In this document: piece after piece, positions 1-8,987 of the stretch
How the letters are laid out: every line of letters begins with the position of its first letter
Position numbering within the stretch: the stretch's first letter is position 1
DNA from: GCA-003244245 sp050699955
GTDB lineage: Bacteria > Actinomycetota > Actinomycetes > Mycobacteriales > Pseudonocardiaceae
Assembly: GCA_050699955.1 (NCBI GenBank)
Contig: JBOHGD010000012.1
Coordinates: 1 to 64,000, forward strand
Direction of reading: 5' to 3'
DNA length: 64,000 nucleotides
Program-made: the position numbers and the translations under genes
The notes under the pieces: generated by a model
What the model saw: only the letters and a program-made list of their open reading frames with translations
What the model was told of the DNA's origin: nothing
Databases searched by the model: none

Positions 1-34
1 GCGAGCTATAGCTCGCATCGCCACTCACGGGGCG
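1..34. repeat. Dispersed palindromic repeat, copy 1 (cut by window edge)
   Basis: The end of the left arm (GCGAG), a CTATAG loop and the complete right arm CTCGCATCGCCACTCACGGGGCG are visible. The same palindrome recurs at 12815-12862 and 44194-44249, where it lies between convergent genes. By analogy this copy probably terminates a gene that ends just left of the window. Confidence 0.8.
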
Positions 35-115
35 CAGCCACGTTTCAGGTGGCGCTGTCCGGGGTATTCATCCTGTGCCCGACGACACTGGATTGGGATA
101 CTGGAAGGACATGAA

Positions 116-601
116 ATGGCTTCGACCGAACCGCTTGCGATCTATCTCAACGATCACCTCGCTGGTGCGTCCGCTGGTAGCGAACTCGCCCAAAAGATGG
201 CCTCCGAGAGCGGCGGGACTCCGCTCGGGACTTTCTTGGCCGAGTTGGCCCGGGACATCGAGCAGGACCTCAAGACGCTGGAAGAGCTGATGGGACGGCT
301 CGGGGTCGAGAAGGATCCCGTCAAAAAAGCCGCTGGTTGGATTCTTGAGAAATTCAGCAGACTGAAGCTCAGCGAGCAGCTCACCGGAAGCGCCGACCTG
401 AAACACCTTCTCGAGTTCGAGGCGTTGTCACTCGGCATCGAAGGCAAGCTGTCCATGTGGCACGCCCTCAAACAGGTGAGCGACCGCAACACTGAGCTGG
501 CGGCAACAGACCTGGACGGTCTCGCGAAGCGGGCGCAGGACCAGCGCGCGACGCTCGAAGAGCACCGGATTGAAGTAGCCAAGGTGGTCCTCGCAAGCTG
601 A
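116..601 (+). CDS. Hypothetical all-helical protein, possibly ferritin-like
   Basis: 161 aa, rich in Ala, Leu, Glu and Lys, with predicted long amphipathic helices and no signal peptide or membrane segment. The arrangement (about residues 5-50 containing ELARDIEQDLKTLEELMGRL, then paired helices to the C terminus) resembles the small four-helix ferritin-like hypothetical proteins common in actinobacteria. No complete set of iron-ligand residues could be assigned, so no enzymatic role is claimed. The ATG at 116 was chosen because GGAAGGA lies 6-7 nt upstream. It stands alone, convergent with the minus-strand VapBC-type pair. Confidence 0.7.
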   Translation: MASTEPLAIYLNDHLAGASAGSELAQKMASESGGTPLGTFLAELARDIEQDLKTLEELMGRLGVEKDPVKKAAGWILEKFSRLKLSEQLTGSADLKHLLEFEALSLGIEGKLSMWHALKQVSDRNTELAATDLDGLAKRAQDQRATLEEHRIEVAKVVLAS

Positions 602-619
602 CCGCACCAGGCGCCCCGC

Positions 620-1000
620 TCAGGGCAACAACTCGATCTCTACCCCGGTGTGCCCGTAATGCCTGTACAGCGCCGGCTGGGCGGTGACGAGAGGCCATCC
701 GCGCTGCTGTGCGCAGGCGATGGCGTAGGCGTCGGCCTGGGGACCGCCCAGTAGGCCGACGGCCCGGGCGCGCTCACCGTCCAGCGGGTCGATGACGGTG
801 ACGTGCAGGCGCAGCAGCACGTCGAGCACGGGGTACTTGTCGGTGCCGAGCGTGGTCCACGCAGCCGCGACCGCGGTGGACGGGATGGCCAGCACGATCG
901 ACTCTTTGACCGCGGTCCAGACGAGCGCCGCGCAGTAGACCGAGGTCTCGGTGGCGAACGCGAGGAGTGCGGAGGCGTCCAGGACGCGTCCACCGATCAC
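620..1000 (-). CDS. PIN-domain ribonuclease, VapC-type toxin
   Basis: 126 aa, the usual VapC length. The N terminus has the PIN signature VLDASALLAF with the first acidic residue near position 8. A second acidic patch (GGPQADAYAIACAQQRG, about residues 85-102) and the C-terminal VTAQP strand match the remaining PIN core. The family cleaves RNA using acidic metal ligands and is held inactive by its partner. The start overlaps the stop of the upstream antitoxin by 4 bp, so the pair is translationally coupled. Target RNA unknown. Confidence 0.85.
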   Translation of the reverse strand: MIGGRVLDASALLAFATETSVYCAALVWTAVKESIVLAIPSTAVAAAWTTLGTDKYPVLDVLLRLHVTVIDPLDGERARAVGLLGGPQADAYAIACAQQRGWPLVTAQPALYRHYGHTGVEIELLP

Positions 1001-1236
1001 GAGGTCGGCGCCGGGGGCAGCCCAAGGTCACGACGGACGGCGTCCAGAGCCTCGCGGGGCGGCGGACCGCCGAGAATGCGTTCGAGCTCGGCGAGGTCCC
1101 GGTCCCGGCGGAGCTGGTGGCGCATCGCTCCCGCCACGAATGCCGACATGCTCTCGGCTGCACCGGCGGCAACGGCGCAGCGGGCACCGGCGAGTACCTC
1201 AGGCGGCAGCGTCACACTGATTCGCTCAGCGGTCAC
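997..1236 (-). CDS. Ribbon-helix-helix antitoxin, VapB-type
   Basis: 79 aa. The N-terminal strand ERISVTLPPEVLAGAR followed by two helices is the ribbon-helix-helix pattern of antitoxins that bind DNA as dimers. The C-terminal third (GGPPPREALDAVRRDLGL) would be the toxin-neutralising tail. It is the first gene of a two-gene operon with the PIN protein and likely represses its own promoter in the short region upstream of 1236. Assignment rests on size, fold pattern and neighbour. Confidence 0.8.
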   Translation of the reverse strand: MTAERISVTLPPEVLAGARCAVAAGAAESMSAFVAGAMRHQLRRDRDLAELERILGGPPPREALDAVRRDLGLPPAPTS

Positions 1237-1387
1237 ATCTGAAGGCTAGCAAAGTAATACTGTTTCGTGCCGGCGCGCTGCTCGCCGCCGGGATACTCAC
1301 CATCGGGGCCGCCGTCATCGCGTCGCGAGGTAGTCGCCGCCTGTAATCCGCAGTGCTCCGCCGGGCGCGATTTGGACCGAATCGCGG

Positions 1388-2209
1388 CTACTGAGAATCG
1401 GACAGCTCAGCGAGCACGGCGTCGCTGAACCCCGGCCAGGCGTCCTTGGCCCATTGGTCGAAGTCACGGTCGGCCAGCGCGATGCACGCCGCGCCTGCCT
1501 TCGGGTCCACCCACAGGAACGTCCCGGACCGCCCGAAGTGGCCGAAGGTCTCCGGCGAGTTGCGGCTGCCTGTCCAGTGTGGACCCTTGTGGCTGCGCAG
1601 CTCGAAACCGAGACCCCAGTCGCACGGGCGCTGCAGGCCGAAGCCGGGCACCACGCCGTCCAAGCCGGGGTAGGCCACCCGGGTCGCCTCGGCCAGGGTC
1701 TGCGGTGCGAGCAGGGTGGGCACCTGCAGCTCGGCGGCGAACCGCGCCAGGTCGGCGCAGCTGGACACCGCGCCGAAACCCGCGGGGCCGACCAACCGGG
1801 ACGCGGTCATCCCCAGTGGCCGCAGCACCCCCTCGGCCAGGTAGTCCGCGAACTGGATACCGGACGCGGACACCACCGCGCCGGCCAGCGCCGCGAACCC
1901 GGTGTTGGAGTAGATCCGCCTGGTTCCCGGGGGCGCCGCGACCCGATCGGTGTCGTAGGCCAGCCCGGAGGCGTGCGCGATGAGGTGGCGCACCGTGGCG
2001 CCCTGCGGCCCGGCCGGCTGGTCCCAGTCCACCGCTCCTTCCTCCACGGCCAGCAACACGGCGTAGGCCGTGAGCAGTTTGGTCACCGAGGCGAGCGGGA
2101 AGGGCCGGTGCTGCGGCCCGTGGCTGTCCACCACCGCGCCGGTGTCGTCGACCACGGCGACGGCCACCGTGTCGACCGGCCACTGCTGCACGCTTCGCAC
2201 GCTGTCCAC
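1388..2209 (-). CDS. Serine hydrolase, beta-lactamase/class C PBP family
   Basis: About 273 aa. The catalytic Ser-X-X-Lys is SVTK in PLASVTKLLTAYAV (about residue 40). The second motif is YSNTGF (Tyr-X-Asn) and a late HFGRSG segment stands in for the KTG triad, as in many esterase-like members. No signal peptide is seen, so a cytoplasmic esterase or peptidase is more likely than a secreted beta-lactamase. Codons further upstream stay open, but homologous sequence begins near DSVRSVQQWPV, so the GTG at 2209 was chosen. Its start is 24 bp from the divergent aminotransferase start. Confidence 0.85.
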   Translation of the reverse strand: MDSVRSVQQWPVDTVAVAVVDDTGAVVDSHGPQHRPFPLASVTKLLTAYAVLLAVEEGAVDWDQPAGPQGATVRHLIAHASGLAYDTDRVAAPPGTRRIYSNTGFAALAGAVVSASGIQFADYLAEGVLRPLGMTASRLVGPAGFGAVSSCADLARFAAELQVPTLLAPQTLAEATRVAYPGLDGVVPGFGLQRPCDWGLGFELRSHKGPHWTGSRNSPETFGHFGRSGTFLWVDPKAGAACIALADRDFDQWAKDAWPGFSDAVLAELSDSQ

Positions 2210-2233
2210 AGCGACCGACGGTACGGTTCCCTC

Positions 2234-3325
2234 GTGCACTCCGAACGACTGCTCCTCGGGCCAGGACCCTCGAACCCCTATCCCGAAGCCGTCGAGGCCC
2301 TGACCCGGCCGGTGCTCGGGCACCTGGATCCGGAGTTCCTCGCCCTGGTGGCCGAGACGGCCGAGCGGCTGCGGCTCGTCTTCGGCACCCGCAACCGCGT
2401 AACTCTCCCGGTCAGCGGCACCGGATCGGCGGGGATGGAGGCCTGCCTGGCCAGCCTGCTGGAACCGGGCGAGCTGGCCATCATCGGGGTGAACGGCTAC
2501 TTCGGCGAGCGGCTGTGCGAGGTGGCCCGCCGGACGGGCGCGCAGGTACAGGCGGTGCACACGCAATGGGGACGGGCCCTGGACCCGGAGCAGCTGCTCG
2601 ACGCCCAGCGCCGGGCCCCCCAGGCGAGGCTCGTCGCGGTGGTGCACGCCGAGACCTCCACCGGGGTACGCAACCAGATCGCCCCGCTGAGCGAGCTGCA
2701 GAGCACCGACACGTTGCTGCTGGTCGACACGGTGACCTCGCTGGGCGGGATCCCGGTCGAGGTGGACGCCTGGGGCGTCGACGCCTGCTACTCGGCGACC
2801 CAGAAGTGCCTGGGTGCGCCTTCGGGGATCACCCCGGTGACACTGTCCGACCGGGCGGTGCAGCGGATCCGGGACCGGGACCAGCCGGTCGGCTCGTTCT
2901 ACCTGGATCTCGGCCTGCTGGCCGGCTACTACCAGGGCGAGCCACCCTGCTACCACCACACGGCGAGCTCCCCGCTCATCTCCGCCGTGCACGCGGGCCT
3001 CGGCCGGCTGCTGGAGGAGGGCCTACCGGCCGTATGGGAGCGCCACGCGCGGATCGGTGAGCAGCTTCAGACCGCGCTGCCCGACCTCGGCTTCACGTTG
3101 CTCGCCGAGCAGGGGCACCGGCTGCCACAGCTCACCGCCGCCCGGTTACCGGAAGGGATGACCGACGTGGTGGGCCGCACGAGGTTGCGGGAGGATTTCG
3201 GCATCGAGGTCGGTGGTGGTCTCGGACCGCTGGCCGGGATCGGGTGGCGGGTCGGCCTGATGGGCCACTGCGCCCGCGACCGCTCCGTGAGCACCCTGCT
3301 CGGCGCACTCACCGCCATGCGCTGA
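2234..3325 (+). CDS. Alanine-glyoxylate aminotransferase family protein (class V, PLP)
   Basis: 363 aa, class V fold. It opens with LLLGPGPSNPYPEAVEAL, the typical N terminus of AGXT/PucG-type enzymes. DTVTSLGGIPVEVDAWGVDACYSATQKCLGAPSG contains the conserved Asp that contacts the pyridine nitrogen and the Schiff-base lysine in SATQK. The family moves an amino group from Ala or Ser to glyoxylate or related oxo-acids; the real substrate cannot be read from sequence. The GTG start sits directly before the conserved N terminus, and no strong Shine-Dalgarno is visible. Confidence 0.9.
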   Translation: MHSERLLLGPGPSNPYPEAVEALTRPVLGHLDPEFLALVAETAERLRLVFGTRNRVTLPVSGTGSAGMEACLASLLEPGELAIIGVNGYFGERLCEVARRTGAQVQAVHTQWGRALDPEQLLDAQRRAPQARLVAVVHAETSTGVRNQIAPLSELQSTDTLLLVDTVTSLGGIPVEVDAWGVDACYSATQKCLGAPSGITPVTLSDRAVQRIRDRDQPVGSFYLDLGLLAGYYQGEPPCYHHTASSPLISAVHAGLGRLLEEGLPAVWERHARIGEQLQTALPDLGFTLLAEQGHRLPQLTAARLPEGMTDVVGRTRLREDFGIEVGGGLGPLAGIGWRVGLMGHCARDRSVSTLLGALTAMR

Positions 3326-3337
3326 CGCACCCGTGCG

Positions 3338-4168
3338 CTAGCGCACGTCGAAGGTGGCGGGGTCGGGGCCGATTCGCCGGTCGGTCTCCAGGTCCGCGAT
3401 CGCGGCGAGGTCGTCGTGGGCGAGCTCGAAGCCGAAGACGTCGAGGTTCTCCCGGATCCGCTGCGGGGTCACCGACTTGGGGATCACGATGTGACCCATC
3501 TGCAGGTGCCAGCGCAGCACCACCTGGGCCGGGGTCACGCCGTACTTCTCCGCCAGCCCGACGATGGTGGCGTCGCCGAGGACCTGGCCCTGGCCCAGCG
3601 GACTCCACGCCTCGGTGACGATGCCGTGCTCGGCGTGCATCGCGCGCAGCTCGGCCTGCTGGAAGTACGGATGCAGCTCGACCTGGTTCACGGTCGGCAC
3701 GGTGCCGGTCTCGGCTAACAGCCGCTGCAGCTGCTCGGGCCCGAAATTGGACACCCCGATGGCGCCGACCCGCCCCTCGGCGGCCAGCTTCTCCAGCGCC
3801 TTCCAGGTCTCGACATAGCGGTCCGCCGAGGGCACCGGCCAGTGGATGAGGTAGAGGTCCACCGTGTCCAGCCCCAGCCGCTTCGCACTGCGGTCGAACG
3901 CGCGCAGCGCCTGGTCATAGCCGTGGTCGGCGTTCCACAGCTTGGTGGTCACGAACACCTCGTCACGGGGTAGCCCACAGGACGCGATGGCCTTGCCGAC
4001 GCCCTTCTCGTTGCGGTAAGCGGCTGCGGTGTCGATGCTGCGATACCCGGCCTCCAGCGCCGTGGACACCACCCGCTCGGTGTCCTCCGGCGGCACCAGG
4101 AAGACGCCGAAACCGAGCTGGGGCATCTGCCGTCCGTTGTTCAGGATCGTGGTGGGTACGTCGCTCAT
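3338..4168 (-). CDS. Aldo/keto reductase
   Basis: 276 aa, a full-length single-domain NADPH-dependent TIM-barrel enzyme. The catalytic tetrad is visible: Asp in GYRSIDTAAAYRNE (with Tyr about 5 residues on), Lys in VFVTTKLW and His in DLYLIHWP. The cofactor loop near the C terminus is IPKSVTPQRIRENLDVF. It is close to the 2,5-diketo-gluconate reductase type of AKR. The long upstream ORF is ignored because family homology starts at MSDVPTTILNNG. Physiological substrate unknown; it ends 13 bp past the convergent aminotransferase. Confidence 0.93.
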   Translation of the reverse strand: MSDVPTTILNNGRQMPQLGFGVFLVPPEDTERVVSTALEAGYRSIDTAAAYRNEKGVGKAIASCGLPRDEVFVTTKLWNADHGYDQALRAFDRSAKRLGLDTVDLYLIHWPVPSADRYVETWKALEKLAAEGRVGAIGVSNFGPEQLQRLLAETGTVPTVNQVELHPYFQQAELRAMHAEHGIVTEAWSPLGQGQVLGDATIVGLAEKYGVTPAQVVLRWHLQMGHIVIPKSVTPQRIRENLDVFGFELAHDDLAAIADLETDRRIGPDPATFDVR

Positions 4169-4252
4169 GTCAGGCCTAACGCCTCGCGGGTACCAATCAG
4201 TGCCAGAACGCTGCGCCGCACTCACCACAACCGACCTCGTAGGCTGGCCGCC

Positions 4253-5599
4253 ATGACGCCCGAGGACGAGAAGTTCCTCACCGAGCTGTACCAAAACCTG
4301 AACAAGCAGCCCGTGCCACCGACGTCGCCGCTGTACGTGCCGCTCGAGGAGCTGCCCGGACAGGTGATGGGGCCGGACGCGGTGAAGCTGCTGTGCCGCA
4401 CCATCACGATGACGACCCCCGGCGAGGGCTTCTTCCTCACCGGACTGCGGGGTTCGGGCAAGACGGTGCAGCTGCTGCGTCTGAAGCAGGACCTGCGACG
4501 GCGCGGTTTCGCGGTGGTCATGTTCAGCGCCGAGGACTACCTGAACATGCACGAGCCACTCGACGTGGTCGACGTGCTGTTCTTCCTGGTGGGCGCGATA
4601 TCCGACCAAGCTGTCGAGGACGATCTCATCAAGAGGAGCGACTCCGCGACATCGTCGGGCTGGTCGAGACTGCAGCAGTGGTTGACGGGTCTGGCATCTC
4701 GGGTGCGGGTCACCGGCGCCGAGATCAGCGCCGCGGGCGCCGTACCCGGCCTGCTGACGGCCACGGCGTCACTCAAGGCAGAGCTGCGCCGGGACCCCGC
4801 CTTCGTCGCCCAGCTGCGCGACTTCCTCCAAGGCCGGCTCAGCGAACTGGTCGAGCAGGCCAACCGGATCGTCACCGACATGGTGGCCGAGATGCGCCAG
4901 CGCTGGACCGGCGGCGAGTGGAAGGGCCTGGTCGTCATCGTCGACTCGCTGGACCACAACCGTGCGGTGGACAGCGAGAAGTTCCAGCAGGTACGCCGGG
5001 CCTTGGTGAACCTGTTCGACAAGGACTACGACAACCTTCGGCTGGCAGACTGCCGGACCGTCTTCACCTTGCCGATGTACGTGCAGATCTCGGCCGCGAG
5101 GGCGGTACGGCGGGTCACCAACCTGCGGGTCACCGACCGGGAGCGCACGTCCAATGCGGACGGGATCACCGCCGCACGGGAAGTACTCCTGCACCGAGCC
5201 CCCGATGGCGGGCTCGATCGGCTGCTCGGCGACGACCTGATCGACCGGCTGGTGCTGGCCTCCGGCGGCCATCTGCGCATCCTGCTCGGGCTGATGATGG
5301 AGGTGGTGACGCAGGCCGAGTCGCTTCCGGTGGACGACGCGACGGTGACGGCCGCCATTCAGCAGGTGCGCAACGGCATGCTGCCCCTCGCCGACGACCA
5401 GCGGACGATGTTGCGCCGGGTCGCGGCATCCCATGACCTGCCGCTGCCGACCCAGGATGGCTGGGACGTGGTCGCCTCCCTGCTCGACCAGCACTTCGCG
5501 CTCGGCTACCAGAACGGGCAGGTCTGGTTCGACGTGCACCCGCTGCTGCATGACGAGATCGCACCCCCTGAGATCGACAGTGACCCGGCCCGCACCTGA
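4253..5599 (+). CDS. P-loop ATPase paired with a TPR protein (STAND/AAA-like)
   Basis: 448 aa, soluble. Walker A is GLRGSGKT (about residues 63-70) and Walker B is LVVIVDSLDH (about 226-235); a sensor-like strand is ADCRTVFTLPMYVQI. The last 130 residues are helical with no repeats. The layout resembles the NTPase half of STAND-type proteins, but the repeat domain is not fused: it is encoded by the next gene, whose start overlaps this one by 20 bp. That implies a two-subunit complex. No effector domain is recognisable. Function is unknown; defence or stress signalling is an inference from architecture only. Confidence 0.8.
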   Translation: MTPEDEKFLTELYQNLNKQPVPPTSPLYVPLEELPGQVMGPDAVKLLCRTITMTTPGEGFFLTGLRGSGKTVQLLRLKQDLRRRGFAVVMFSAEDYLNMHEPLDVVDVLFFLVGAISDQAVEDDLIKRSDSATSSGWSRLQQWLTGLASRVRVTGAEISAAGAVPGLLTATASLKAELRRDPAFVAQLRDFLQGRLSELVEQANRIVTDMVAEMRQRWTGGEWKGLVVIVDSLDHNRAVDSEKFQQVRRALVNLFDKDYDNLRLADCRTVFTLPMYVQISAARAVRRVTNLRVTDRERTSNADGITAAREVLLHRAPDGGLDRLLGDDLIDRLVLASGGHLRILLGLMMEVVTQAESLPVDDATVTAAIQQVRNGMLPLADDQRTMLRRVAASHDLPLPTQDGWDVVASLLDQHFALGYQNGQVWFDVHPLLHDEIAPPEIDSDPART

Positions 5600-7491
5600 T
5601 CCGGAGTTCCTCAGCCCGGAGGGGGAGCGGGCCTGGACCTGGTTGCGCCGCCACCTGGACCGGGCGAACGCCTTCTGGCTCGCCTTCGTGCTCACCGATG
5701 ACCTGACGGCCCAGCGGGTGCTGCGGGAGCGGGTGCGGGCGAACCGGCGAACCCGCGCGCAGCCGCTGGCGGTCCTGCAGCCCGCCACGCCCGCTGAGCT
5801 GGCCGATCTGCTCGACGAGCTGGAACAGCGCGGGGCCGCCCCTCCCGGATGCACCTGGGTGGCGGCCCCCCAGGTGCCCGACGACGAGTGGCTGGCTGCC
5901 TGGCGGGCGTTCCTGCTCGGGCTCAACCACCGGCGTGACGTGCTGCGGGCCCGGCTGGGCGGGCTGGTGATCGCGGCCCCTCCGGCGGTGAAGCGGGTCG
6001 CCCAGCGGGAGAGCCCGGATCTGTGGTCGGTGCGGGACTTGCTGATCGAGCTGACCGCCCGGCCGGCGGTCTCGGGTAGTGCCGCCCCGGGGCGGGACGC
6101 GGACACGCCGCGCCAGGCGTACGGCGCTCAGGGCCTGAGCTACGAGTCGGCCGATCCGGAGCTGGCCGAGGAGGCGCAGGTGCTGCTGGCGGTGCCGGTC
6201 GAGGAGCTGGCCGGCCCGGCCCGGGAACGGGTGTCCCATGCGGTGCACCGCGCCAGGTCACGAGGTGAGCACCAGCTCGCCGCGGTGCTGCTGCTGGCCC
6301 AGTCCGACGGGTACGCCGCGGTGGGGGATCCCGCTGGTGCCCTGCACCTGGCGCAGGAGGCTCTCACCCTGAACGGCGTCGAACCCCGGACCCGGGAGCG
6401 GTTGTTGGACTCCGGCGTCGAGTTGGCCGGCACCGTCTCCGAGCTCGACCTGGCGCGACGGTACGCGGCCGACTCGGTGGCCGTGACCGAGCAGCGGGTG
6501 TCCCCCGAGGACCCCGAATCCCTGCGCGACCTCTCGGTCAGCCTCGACAACCTCGGTGACGTCACCCGCGACCTCGGCGACCCAGCCACCGCCGCCACCC
6601 ACTACCAACACGCCCTCGACATCGGCCGCCGCCTCGCCGACCAACTCAACACAGCGCGAGCCCACCGCGACCTCTCGGTCAGCCTCAGCANNNNNNNNNN
6701 NNNNNNNNNNNNNNNNNNNNNNNNNNNNNNNNNNNNNNNNNNNNNNNNNNNNNNNNNNNNNNNNNNNNNNNNNNNNNNNNNNNNNNNNNNACCTCGGTGA
6801 CGTCACCCGCGACCTCGGCGACCCAGCCACCGCCGCCACCCACTACCAACACGCCCTCGACATCCGCCGCCGCCTCGCCGACCAACTCAACACCCCCCAA
6901 GCCCACCGCGACCTCTCGGTCAGCCTCGAACGACTCGGTGACGTCACCCGCGACCTCGGCGACCCAGCCACCGCCGCCACCCACTACCAACACGCCCTCG
7001 ACATCCGCCGCCGCCTCGCCGACCAACTCAACACAGCGCGAGCCCACCGCGACCTCTCGGTCAGCCTCAACAACCTCGGTGACGTCACCCGCGACCTCGG
7101 CGACCCAGCCACCGCCGCCACCCACTACCAACACGCCCTCGACATCCGCCGCCGCCTCGCCGACCAACTCAACACCCCCCAAGCCCACCGCGACCTCTCC
7201 ATCAGCCTCAACAACCTCGGGAACGTCACCCGCGACCTCGGCGACCCAGCCACCGCCGCCACCCACTACCAACACGCCCTCGACATCCGCCGCCGCCTCG
7301 CCGACCAACTCGGCACAGCGCGAGCCCTGCGAGACCTGCGGGCCGGACTCACCGACCTCGCCGAAACAGAGGAAATGCTCGGCCACACCGACGCCGCCGC
7401 CGCACTCCGGGCTGAGCTGAGCATCGTGACCGGCCGGATCGCGGTACTGGAGGACGATCCGCCCGATCCGCCCGTCGGCGACCCGAGCTGA
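5580..7491 (+). CDS. TPR-repeat protein with novel N-terminal domain (interrupted by assembly gap)
   Basis: Starts at the GTG at 5580, inside the end of the ATPase gene. Residues 1-160 form a globular region with ERAWTWLRRHLDRANAFWLAF and LWSVRDLLIEL, conserved-looking but of no named family I can assign. Then come helical TPR-like units, and from 6552 units of exactly 47 aa (core LGDVTRDLGDPATAATHYQH) repeated almost perfectly in DNA. A 100-N gap (6691-6790) shifts the displayed frame, but the flanks join in frame if the gap holds zero or a whole number of 141-bp units. The C-terminal unit diverges and ends in an acidic, Pro-rich tail. Probably the sensor or scaffold for the ATPase. Confidence 0.8.
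6552..7356 (+). repeat. Tandem 141-bp coding repeats (TPR units) with collapsed gap
   Basis: Unit starts at 6552, [gap], 6793, 6934, 7075 and 7216 are spaced exactly 141 bp, i.e. 47 codons. Units differ at only a few positions: DIGRR versus DIRRR, LNTARAH versus LNTPQAH, and LNN, LER or LSN at the unit ends. Two alternating versions (TARAH and TPQAH) suggest amplification of a dimeric unit. Confidence 0.95.
6691..6790. other. Assembly gap of 100 Ns
   Basis: A run of exactly 100 N, the usual placeholder for a gap of unknown length. It lies inside the near-identical TPR repeat array, which is why assembly failed. Repeat phase shows that the true missing length should be 0 or a multiple of 141 bp. 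Confidence 0.98.
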
Positions 7492-7582
7492 TCAGCTCGA
7501 ACTTTGCCGCTGTTCGGGTCGATCATGAGGCTTGCCCGGTTCGCGCTACTGTGCGTCCAGCCGTGCGCACAGAGGGGAAGCG

Positions 7583-8983
7583 GTGATCGCGATGAGCTAC
7601 GGGCACGCCGGTGAACTGGCCGGCCGAGCGGGCAGCCCGCACGTCGACCCGATGCTGCTGGCCCGCCCCGATGTGCGGGGTTTCCTGGCCGGCCACCACA
7701 TCGGGGCGTTCTACCGGGTGCTGGGCGAGAACGGGTGGAGCCAGCACGGGATCGCGAAAGCGACCGGGACGCAGCAGTCCCAGGTCTGCGAGATCCTGCA
7801 GGGCCGGCAGGTGATCGACTACCGCGTGCTGGTCCGGATCGCCGACGGCCTGGGCATCCCGCGCGAGCTGATGGGCCTCGGCTCCGGGTCCGGCCGGGTG
7901 CACGGCGCCTACGCTGACAGTGTCACGGTCGCCGACCCCGCTGAGGAGGTGACTGCGGAGATGCGCCGTCGCGTATTGCTCACCGCCGCCGGGTTGGCCG
8001 TGGTGGGCCGGCCCCTGCGGGAGATCGGCGAGCTGGCCGGTGGGCTGCCCGGCCCGGCGCCGATACCGCCACCCTCCCGGATCTTCGAGGTCCACGTGGC
8101 GAAGGTGCGAGACCTCACCCGCCGACTCGGCGCAGCCGGGCGCGCTTACGGGTCAGACCCTGAGGTGAGCACCGCCGCGACCGCCTGGGCGACCCGGCTG
8201 CTGGGCGTGCCGGGCGCCGAGCCGGTCAAGCGAGCGCTGATGGCGGCGGTGGCCGAGCTGCACATCCACGCCGGATGGGCCGCGTTTGACGGCTGCCTCT
8301 ACGACCGCGCCATGCACCACTACACCCAGGTCCTGGAGCTGGCCACCGACGCGGGGGATGCTTACTGCCAGGCCCTCGCTCTGAACTGCGCGGGACTGGC
8401 CACCGAGGAGCACGGCCACCCCGACGACGGGCTGAAGATGCTCCAATACGGGCAGGTCAAGGCATGGGACATCCCACCAGATGACCAGCGCACGATCGTC
8501 GGAGAGGGTTCCCGGGCAGCCTTGGAGGCGTGTGCGCGAGCGGACTCCGCGACCGCCCTGGTCCGCGTCGGGTGCCCGGATGCCGCGTACACCGAACTCG
8601 CGAAGGCACGGGAGCTGTGGCAGCCCACCCGCACCGACCCCGGCGGTGATCTGGACTACGTGGCCGCGCGCTTGGAACTCGAACGCGGGCGGCTGGACGC
8701 GGCAGAATCGTCCGCCGCAGCCTCGGTCCAGCGGTGGGAAGGTGGCAGCAGCCAGCGCGACCGTACTGGATCCGGCATCGTCCTGGCCACCGTGCACGTC
8801 CGGGCGGGGGAGTCCGATGGGTTGCGGCTGGCGCACGGCGCGATCACCGGAGTGACGAGGCTCAGCTCGGTACGCGCCCGCCGCAGGCTCGAACCGCTGG
8901 TCGCCGCACTGGACTCCCGATCCGGCACCGACCACCGGGAACTCGCCCACCTGGCCCGCCAGGTCGCCGCCACCCGAGCCTGA
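7583..8983 (+). CDS. HTH (XRE-like) transcriptional regulator with TPR-type C-terminal domain
   Basis: About 466 aa. The N-terminal third contains a helix-turn-helix, GWSQHGIAKATGTQQSQVCEILQGRQVIDYRVLVRIADGLGIPRE (about residues 50-95). A linker follows, then helical TPR-like repeats containing HYTQVLELATDAGDAYCQALALNCAG. This is a common actinomycete architecture in which the repeat domain senses a ligand or partner. The GTG at 7583 was chosen for the AGAGGGGA Shine-Dalgarno 6 nt upstream; ATG 7592 is an alternative. It follows the ATPase/TPR pair by 90 bp and may control it, but this is inference. Confidence 0.85.
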   Translation: MIAMSYGHAGELAGRAGSPHVDPMLLARPDVRGFLAGHHIGAFYRVLGENGWSQHGIAKATGTQQSQVCEILQGRQVIDYRVLVRIADGLGIPRELMGLGSGSGRVHGAYADSVTVADPAEEVTAEMRRRVLLTAAGLAVVGRPLREIGELAGGLPGPAPIPPPSRIFEVHVAKVRDLTRRLGAAGRAYGSDPEVSTAATAWATRLLGVPGAEPVKRALMAAVAELHIHAGWAAFDGCLYDRAMHHYTQVLELATDAGDAYCQALALNCAGLATEEHGHPDDGLKMLQYGQVKAWDIPPDDQRTIVGEGSRAALEACARADSATALVRVGCPDAAYTELAKARELWQPTRTDPGGDLDYVAARLELERGRLDAAESSAAASVQRWEGGSSQRDRTGSGIVLATVHVRAGESDGLRLAHGAITGVTRLSSVRARRRLEPLVAALDSRSGTDHRELAHLARQVAATRA

Positions 8984-8987
8984 CCGA

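Noticed and set aside
1454..2233. N-terminal extension of the aminotransferase frame
   Set aside because: The extra 260 codons are antisense to the serine hydrolase; family homology begins at 2234.
5166..6248. Long minus-strand ORFs opposite the ATPase/TPR genes
   Set aside because: Arg/Pro/Gly-rich shadow of the coding strand, with no Shine-Dalgarno and no protein-like segments.
6691..6790. Apparent frameshift in the TPR gene
   Set aside because: Caused by the 100-N placeholder; the flanks fit in frame when the gap is a multiple of 141 bp.
6552..7356. CRISPR-like array
   Set aside because: The repeats are contiguous coding TPR units without spacers.
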